Of a stretch of DNA of 10,133 bases, positions 6,961 through 10,133 are shown one piece after another. The stretch is from Thermocrinis sp. (GTDB lineage Bacteria; Aquificota; Aquificia; Aquificales; Aquificaceae). The DNA lies in assembly GCA_022759285.1 (NCBI GenBank), contig JAEMPM010000047.1:1683-11815 (forward strand), read 5' to 3'. The notes beneath the pieces were generated by a model, which worked only from the letters and a program-made list of their open reading frames with translations, had not been told where the DNA came from and did no database searches. The position numbers were made by a program, and so were the translations under genes. How positions within the stretch are numbered: position 1 is the stretch's first letter; each line of letters starts with the position of its first letter.

Positions 6961-7870
6961 ACTAAATTGGATAATCTTTGGCTCTGTAGTCCTTCTTGCC
7001 CTGTTTTTGGACCTATTTATTTTTCACAGACACCCTCATAAAATATCCGTAAAAGAATCGCTGATTCTGTCTACCTTTTGGATCGGAGTTGGTCTTGCCT
7101 TTTCTGGCTATGTGTATTACACCAAGGGAACACAAGCCTTTTTGGAGTACATAGCAGGCTATTCCCTGGAAAAAGCCTTAAGCTTGGACAACATATTCGT
7201 GTTCATTCTTATATTTTCCTACTTTAAAGTACCTGAAGAGTTCAAACACAAGGTACTCTTTTGGGGAGTTTTTGGGGCAATAGTCTTTAGGGCGATCTTT
7301 ATTTTTGCGGGCATTGAACTTATAAAGCTTTTCCACTGGGTAATTTACATCTTTGGCGTAATCCTCATTGTCTCCGCTATAAAGCTTTTGATTACAGAGG
7401 AAAAAGAATTTCACCCAGAAGAAACAATAGTCTATAAGGTAGCCAAAAGGCTCATACCTCTGAAACATACCTACGAAGATGGAAAATTCTTTGTGAGAGA
7501 GGGCAACAAGCTCTATGCTACACCACTGTTTTTGTCCCTTCTCTTTGTAGAAAGCTCAGACATTATGTTTGCCATCGACTCGGTACCCGCGATACTGGCC
7601 ATCTCCAAGGATCTTTTCATAGTTTATACTTCAAACATATTTGCCATATTGGGGCTCAGATCAATTTACTTTGCCACCTCTGCCATCTTGCCACTCTTTC
7701 ACTTTTTACACTATGGGCTCTCTTTCATCTTAGCTTTCATTGGCGTGAAAATGTTGATCTCAGAGTTTTATAAAATACCGGTTTTTGTGTCTTTACTTTT
7801 GATCTTCAGCGCCATATTTATCTCGGTAGTGGCGTCTTTGTTAGTTAAGAAGAAGCCTTCTCGACTATAA
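6953..7870 (+). CDS. TerC/Alx-family integral membrane protein
   Basis: This 305-residue inner-membrane protein has about eight to nine hydrophobic segments. Family landmarks are Asp20 in the first helix (LFLDLF), the motif EKALSLDN with Glu73 and Asp79, and ESSDIMFAIDSVPAI starting at Glu200, with Asp203 and Asp209. These buried acidic residues are the conserved feature of TerC proteins; E. coli Alx exports manganese, and other members insert or metallate exported proteins. A charged loop at about 145-185 separates the two repeats. It resembles the Alx subgroup more than tellurite-operon TerC, and no ter genes are nearby. No yybP-ykoY riboswitch is possible here, because the start overlaps the PGI/PMI stop by 8 bases. 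The 3' end overlaps the convergent transporter gene by 26 bases. The family is secure; the metal exported is inferred. Confidence 0.95.
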   Translation: MNELNWIIFGSVVLLALFLDLFIFHRHPHKISVKESLILSTFWIGVGLAFSGYVYYTKGTQAFLEYIAGYSLEKALSLDNIFVFILIFSYFKVPEEFKHKVLFWGVFGAIVFRAIFIFAGIELIKLFHWVIYIFGVILIVSAIKLLITEEKEFHPEETIVYKVAKRLIPLKHTYEDGKFFVREGNKLYATPLFLSLLFVESSDIMFAIDSVPAILAISKDLFIVYTSNIFAILGLRSIYFATSAILPLFHFLHYGLSFILAFIGVKMLISEFYKIPVFVSLLLIFSAIFISVVASLLVKKKPSRL

Positions 7871-9068
7871 CCTTTTGCACCCTCTTCTCATTTGCTTGAA
7901 CCACTTTGAAAATAATACCTTGGATGTTTGTCTGCTCTCCCTTTTTGGGGATCCGCCTCAGATGATAGATCAAAAGCCCCGCGACGGTGGAGTAAGGTCC
8001 CTTGGGAAGCTCTACGCCCAAAAGCCTTTCAAGGTCCTCTATCTGAAAGCGACCATCCACGATCCACTTATCCTTTTCTATCTCTACGACCCGATCCTCT
8101 TCTAACTCTTCTTGACCCAAGCCTCCCATAAAGAAGGAAGATAGGTCATCAACGGTAACAATACCCAAAACCACTCCCAACTCATCTACCACTATTCCCA
8201 TACCCTCCTTGGTGCTTTTAAAGGTCTCAAGTGCTTCTTGCAAAGACGCAAACTCAGGAAAGACCGCAACAGGTCTAATAAAGTTATTTATGCTAAGATT
8301 TCTTCCATACCACTCCGCTAAATCAAACATGTCTACATATCCCACAATCTCATCCACCCTGCCCCTATAAACGGGCAGTTTTTTATATCCGCTCCTTTTC
8401 ATCTCTGCTATTGCCTGCTCTACGGTGGCGTTTTCACTGATCATGACCACCTGGTGGATGGGCTTTAACACCTCCGAAAGGTAAGTATCCCTTGCAGACA
8501 GTAGCTTTATCGCAAGCCTTAGCTCCTCTCCTTCCGCGAGTTCCTCTTCTATTGCCAACAGGTCCCTTCGGGAAAGCTTTTCCTTAGATAACCCTTCTAA
8601 TCTTTTGCTCACTTGCCGGCTCAGAATCCTAACCGTCTTAAGAATAGGCAGAAGAACTCTTTTTAGCTTGCTCAAAAACCAGAGGCTTGGCACCAAAACT
8701 TTTTCTGAGTGTTTGTGAAATAGACCCTTTGGAACAAATTCGCCAAAAATAAGAGTAAAGATCACAAGGGTGGCAGAAAAAAGTACCTCCAAACCAGATA
8801 GGAACTTAAAGGTTTTCGCCAAATTGAAGATTATCAATGTGTAAAAGGTAGTGGCAAGAACTATGCTAACAGTGTATCCAAGCATTGTTAGAGTTATGTA
8901 GTCCTCTGGATTTTCGTAAAAATCTATCAAAAACTCATACTTGGTTTTTTTGTACAGGGCAAGAATTCTACTCCTGTCTGTCTTTACTAGGGCAATCTCT
9001 GAGCCAGAAAATATCCCCTCCAATATGATAAAGAAAACTACAGCAAACAGTAACCCTAAGATTTCCAT
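7845..9068 (-). CDS. CNNM/CBS/CorC-domain membrane protein, likely Mg/Co transport
   Basis: This 407-residue protein has the full CorB/CorC (HlyC-like) layout. An N-terminal CNNM (DUF21) membrane domain spans about residues 1-150, with FSGSEIAL at 20-27 and GEFVPKG at 109-115. A tandem CBS pair (about 200-320) follows, then a C-terminal CorC_HlyC domain (about 330-405). Characterised relatives export Mg2+ in an ATP-regulated way through the CBS pair, or contribute to cobalt and magnesium homeostasis; the older name hemolysin is misleading. The start is supported by the membrane motif close to Met1. It overlaps the prmC stop by 13 bases and shows only a weak ribosome site, so reinitiation is likely. 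It converges on the TerC-family gene. Which ion it carries cannot be read from sequence. Confidence 0.95.
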   Translation of the reverse strand: MEILGLLFAVVFFIILEGIFSGSEIALVKTDRSRILALYKKTKYEFLIDFYENPEDYITLTMLGYTVSIVLATTFYTLIIFNLAKTFKFLSGLEVLFSATLVIFTLIFGEFVPKGLFHKHSEKVLVPSLWFLSKLKRVLLPILKTVRILSRQVSKRLEGLSKEKLSRRDLLAIEEELAEGEELRLAIKLLSARDTYLSEVLKPIHQVVMISENATVEQAIAEMKRSGYKKLPVYRGRVDEIVGYVDMFDLAEWYGRNLSINNFIRPVAVFPEFASLQEALETFKSTKEGMGIVVDELGVVLGIVTVDDLSSFFMGGLGQEELEEDRVVEIEKDKWIVDGRFQIEDLERLLGVELPKGPYSTVAGLLIYHLRRIPKKGEQTNIQGIIFKVVQANEKRVQKVIVEKASS

Positions 9069-9865
9069 CCTATTACTACCCTATCTTGCCCTGAGTAATC
9101 TTTGAGAATTTTAGGGGAATAATCCTTAAGTAGTTCTCGGACTATCTGCCCTTGGTCATGCCCTATTTCCAAAACAAAAAAGCCATTTTCTTTGAGAAAA
9201 TCTCCCACCTGCTGGGCAAATCTCTCGTAAAACTCCCAACCCTTTTTGCCACCTATCAGAGCATCTTTACCTTCTAGCTTTACACCTTCGGGTAAAGTTT
9301 CCCAAAGATCCTCCGGTATGTAAGGAGGGTTAGAAACCACAAAATCAAAGCGAAGGCCCTTTACAGGTTCAAAATCTTTGCCTTGCAAAAGTTTAAGCCT
9401 TTGAGAAACACCGTAGTTCTCTGCATTTATCCTTGTAAGTTCCAAAGCCTTTGGATTTATATCCGTGCCATACATAAACAGCCTTTTCCTTTCTAAAAGC
9501 AATGTAATGGCAATACAACCGCTCCCTACTCCTATCTCTAAGCCTGTGTAATCCCTCTGAGAATCCAAAAGCTCCAAAGTTTTCTCCACCAAAAGTTCTG
9601 TTTCGGGTCTTGGGATCAAAACCCCCTCTACCACCTTAAATGTTCTCCCATAAAAGTCCCATTCTCCAATAAGGTATTGCAATGGATAACCTTCCTCAAG
9701 CTTTTTTATAGATTTTTTGTACTCTTCCAAAAGATGAAGGGGGACTTCTTCCTCCATTTTCAGATAGAGCTCAGGGGGTTTTACCCCCAGAAGGTGTGCC
9801 AGAAGGAGCTGTCTGTCCCTTTGGGACACTTTGCTGGGTTTGAGTATTAGGTCCTTTACCTTCAT
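9056..9865 (-). CDS. prmC: PrmC, release factor glutamine methyltransferase
   Basis: This 269-residue enzyme (also called HemK) transfers a methyl group from S-adenosylmethionine to the glutamine of the GGQ motif of release factors RF1 and RF2, improving termination. The N-terminal helical domain carries LLLAHLLGV at 20-28 and IGEWDFYG at 66-73. The conserved GVLIPRPETE lies at 81-90, the SAM-binding loop LEIGVGSGCIA at 109-119, an acidic residue after the second strand at Asp135, and the catalytic NPPY at 179-182. The N-terminus is short by family standards but contains the expected helix. The ATG at 9863-9865 lies inside secG, giving a 95-base out-of-frame overlap, with only GGA as a weak ribosome site. 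The conserved LAHLLGV is encoded within the overlap, so prmC cannot start much later. Confidence 0.97.
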   Translation of the reverse strand: MKVKDLILKPSKVSQRDRQLLLAHLLGVKPPELYLKMEEEVPLHLLEEYKKSIKKLEEGYPLQYLIGEWDFYGRTFKVVEGVLIPRPETELLVEKTLELLDSQRDYTGLEIGVGSGCIAITLLLERKRLFMYGTDINPKALELTRINAENYGVSQRLKLLQGKDFEPVKGLRFDFVVSNPPYIPEDLWETLPEGVKLEGKDALIGGKKGWEFYERFAQQVGDFLKENGFFVLEIGHDQGQIVRELLKDYSPKILKDYSGQDRVVIGWKS

Positions 9866-10109
9866 TTTCCAAAAGAGAAGCCCTTTTTGAGGGATGGAAA
9901 AAGCTTATAAGCAGAGCTATGCCCATGAGCATAAAGCCAAGCCAATAAGTTGCCTTGGTAAGTATGGTATCCACGCCACCGGGACCAAAGACTCCCTGTC
10001 CCATACCACCAAAAGCACTACCCACATCTCCCCTGCCCCTCTGCATTAAAACCACCACTATGAGAAGCAGGGCAACCATTATAAAAAGTACTGTCAGAAA
10101 GTAATACAT
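9771..10109 (-). CDS. secG: SecG, protein translocase subunit with long C-terminal tail
   Basis: This 112-residue protein is the small subunit of the SecYEG export channel. Helix 1 spans about residues 3-22, followed by the conserved loop QRGRGDVGSAFGG at 23-35 and helix 2 at about 53-71. After FFHPSK comes a polar low-complexity tail of about 36 residues, rich in Gly, Pro, Thr and Gln. The last 31 residues are encoded inside prmC. An in-frame TTG three codons upstream (10116-10118) has AAGGGA six bases ahead of it, so a 115-residue form is possible. The ATG is chosen because its N-terminus fits the family, although its spacing to AAGGGA is too long and its transcript may be nearly leaderless. 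SecG is usually not essential, and the tail is not part of the conserved core. Confidence 0.94.
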   Translation of the reverse strand: MYYFLTVLFIMVALLLIVVVLMQRGRGDVGSAFGGMGQGVFGPGGVDTILTKATYWLGFMLMGIALLISFFHPSKRASLLENEGKGPNTQTQQSVPKGQTAPSGTPSGGKTP

Positions 10110-10117
10110 GGAAAACA

Positions 10118-10123
10118 ATTATA
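10118..10123 (-). promoter_or_regulatory. Possible -10 element for the secG operon
   Basis: On the - strand TATAAT lies at 10123-10118, eight bases before the secG ATG. It would start transcription almost at that ATG. The -35 region falls beyond the window edge, so the promoter cannot be confirmed. The same bases overlap the alternative TTG start. Confidence 0.3.
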
Positions 10124-10133
10124 ATCCCTTGCT

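Noticed and set aside
7178..7468. 96-codon antisense frame inside the TerC-family gene
   Set aside because: Shadow of conserved membrane-protein code, without its own start signals.
7848..7859. AGAAG...CTTCT near the TerC-family stop as a terminator
   Set aside because: The arms leave essentially no loop and no T-run follows on either strand, so it cannot act as an intrinsic terminator.
6953..7870. Tellurite-resistance interpretation of the TerC-family gene
   Set aside because: No terZABDE-type genes are nearby, and the motifs fit the general TerC/Alx metal-export family better.
7875..8131. Two + strand open frames (7875-8105 and 7928-8131) downstream of the TerC-family gene
   Set aside because: They lie antisense to the well-supported CorC domain of the convergent transporter gene and lack ribosome sites and family features.

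Overview
The window looks like a chromosomal segment from a thermophilic bacterium, most likely of the Aquificota (Hydrogenobacter/Thermocrinis/Aquifex type). The basis is indirect: moderate-to-low GC, heavy use of AGG/AGA for arginine and ATA for isoleucine, Lys/Glu-rich proteins, very tight gene packing with overlapping starts and stops, an archaeal-type phosphoglucose/phosphomannose isomerase and a compact SbcC. No rRNA, tRNA, CRISPR array, insertion sequence or phage gene was seen, and no stretch over 300 bases lacks a gene.

Left part, + strand (about 149-7870): an extended -10 promoter leads into a leader whose first bases are complementary to the Shine-Dalgarno sequence. Seven genes then run in one direction: a small exported lysine-rich protein, a LOG-family Rossmann-fold protein, SbcD, SbcC, an unrecognised protein resembling a glutamine-amidotransferase/GIFT-like fold, a bifunctional PGI/PMI, and a TerC/Alx-family membrane protein. 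Four of the six junctions overlap (11, 8, 20 and 8 bases) and the other two are only 15 and 30 bases, so this is probably one transcription unit, perhaps with an extra weak promoter before PGI/PMI.

Right part, - strand (10109 down to 7845): secG, prmC and a CNNM/CBS/CorC-type transporter gene, again overlapping. The secG stop lies 95 bases inside prmC, and prmC overlaps the transporter gene by 13 bases. This operon converges on the TerC-family gene, and the two 3' ends overlap by 26 bases with no visible terminator.

Functionally the window is mostly housekeeping: SbcCD processes DNA ends and hairpins, PGI/PMI interconverts hexose phosphates, SecG serves protein export, PrmC modifies release factors, and two membrane proteins probably move divalent metals. 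The less ordinary points are the self-complementary leader of the lysine-rich gene, that gene itself, the unassigned protein between sbcC and PGI/PMI, the long out-of-frame secG/prmC overlap, and the convergent overlap of two metal-transport genes. I see no convincing undescribed defence or mobile system.
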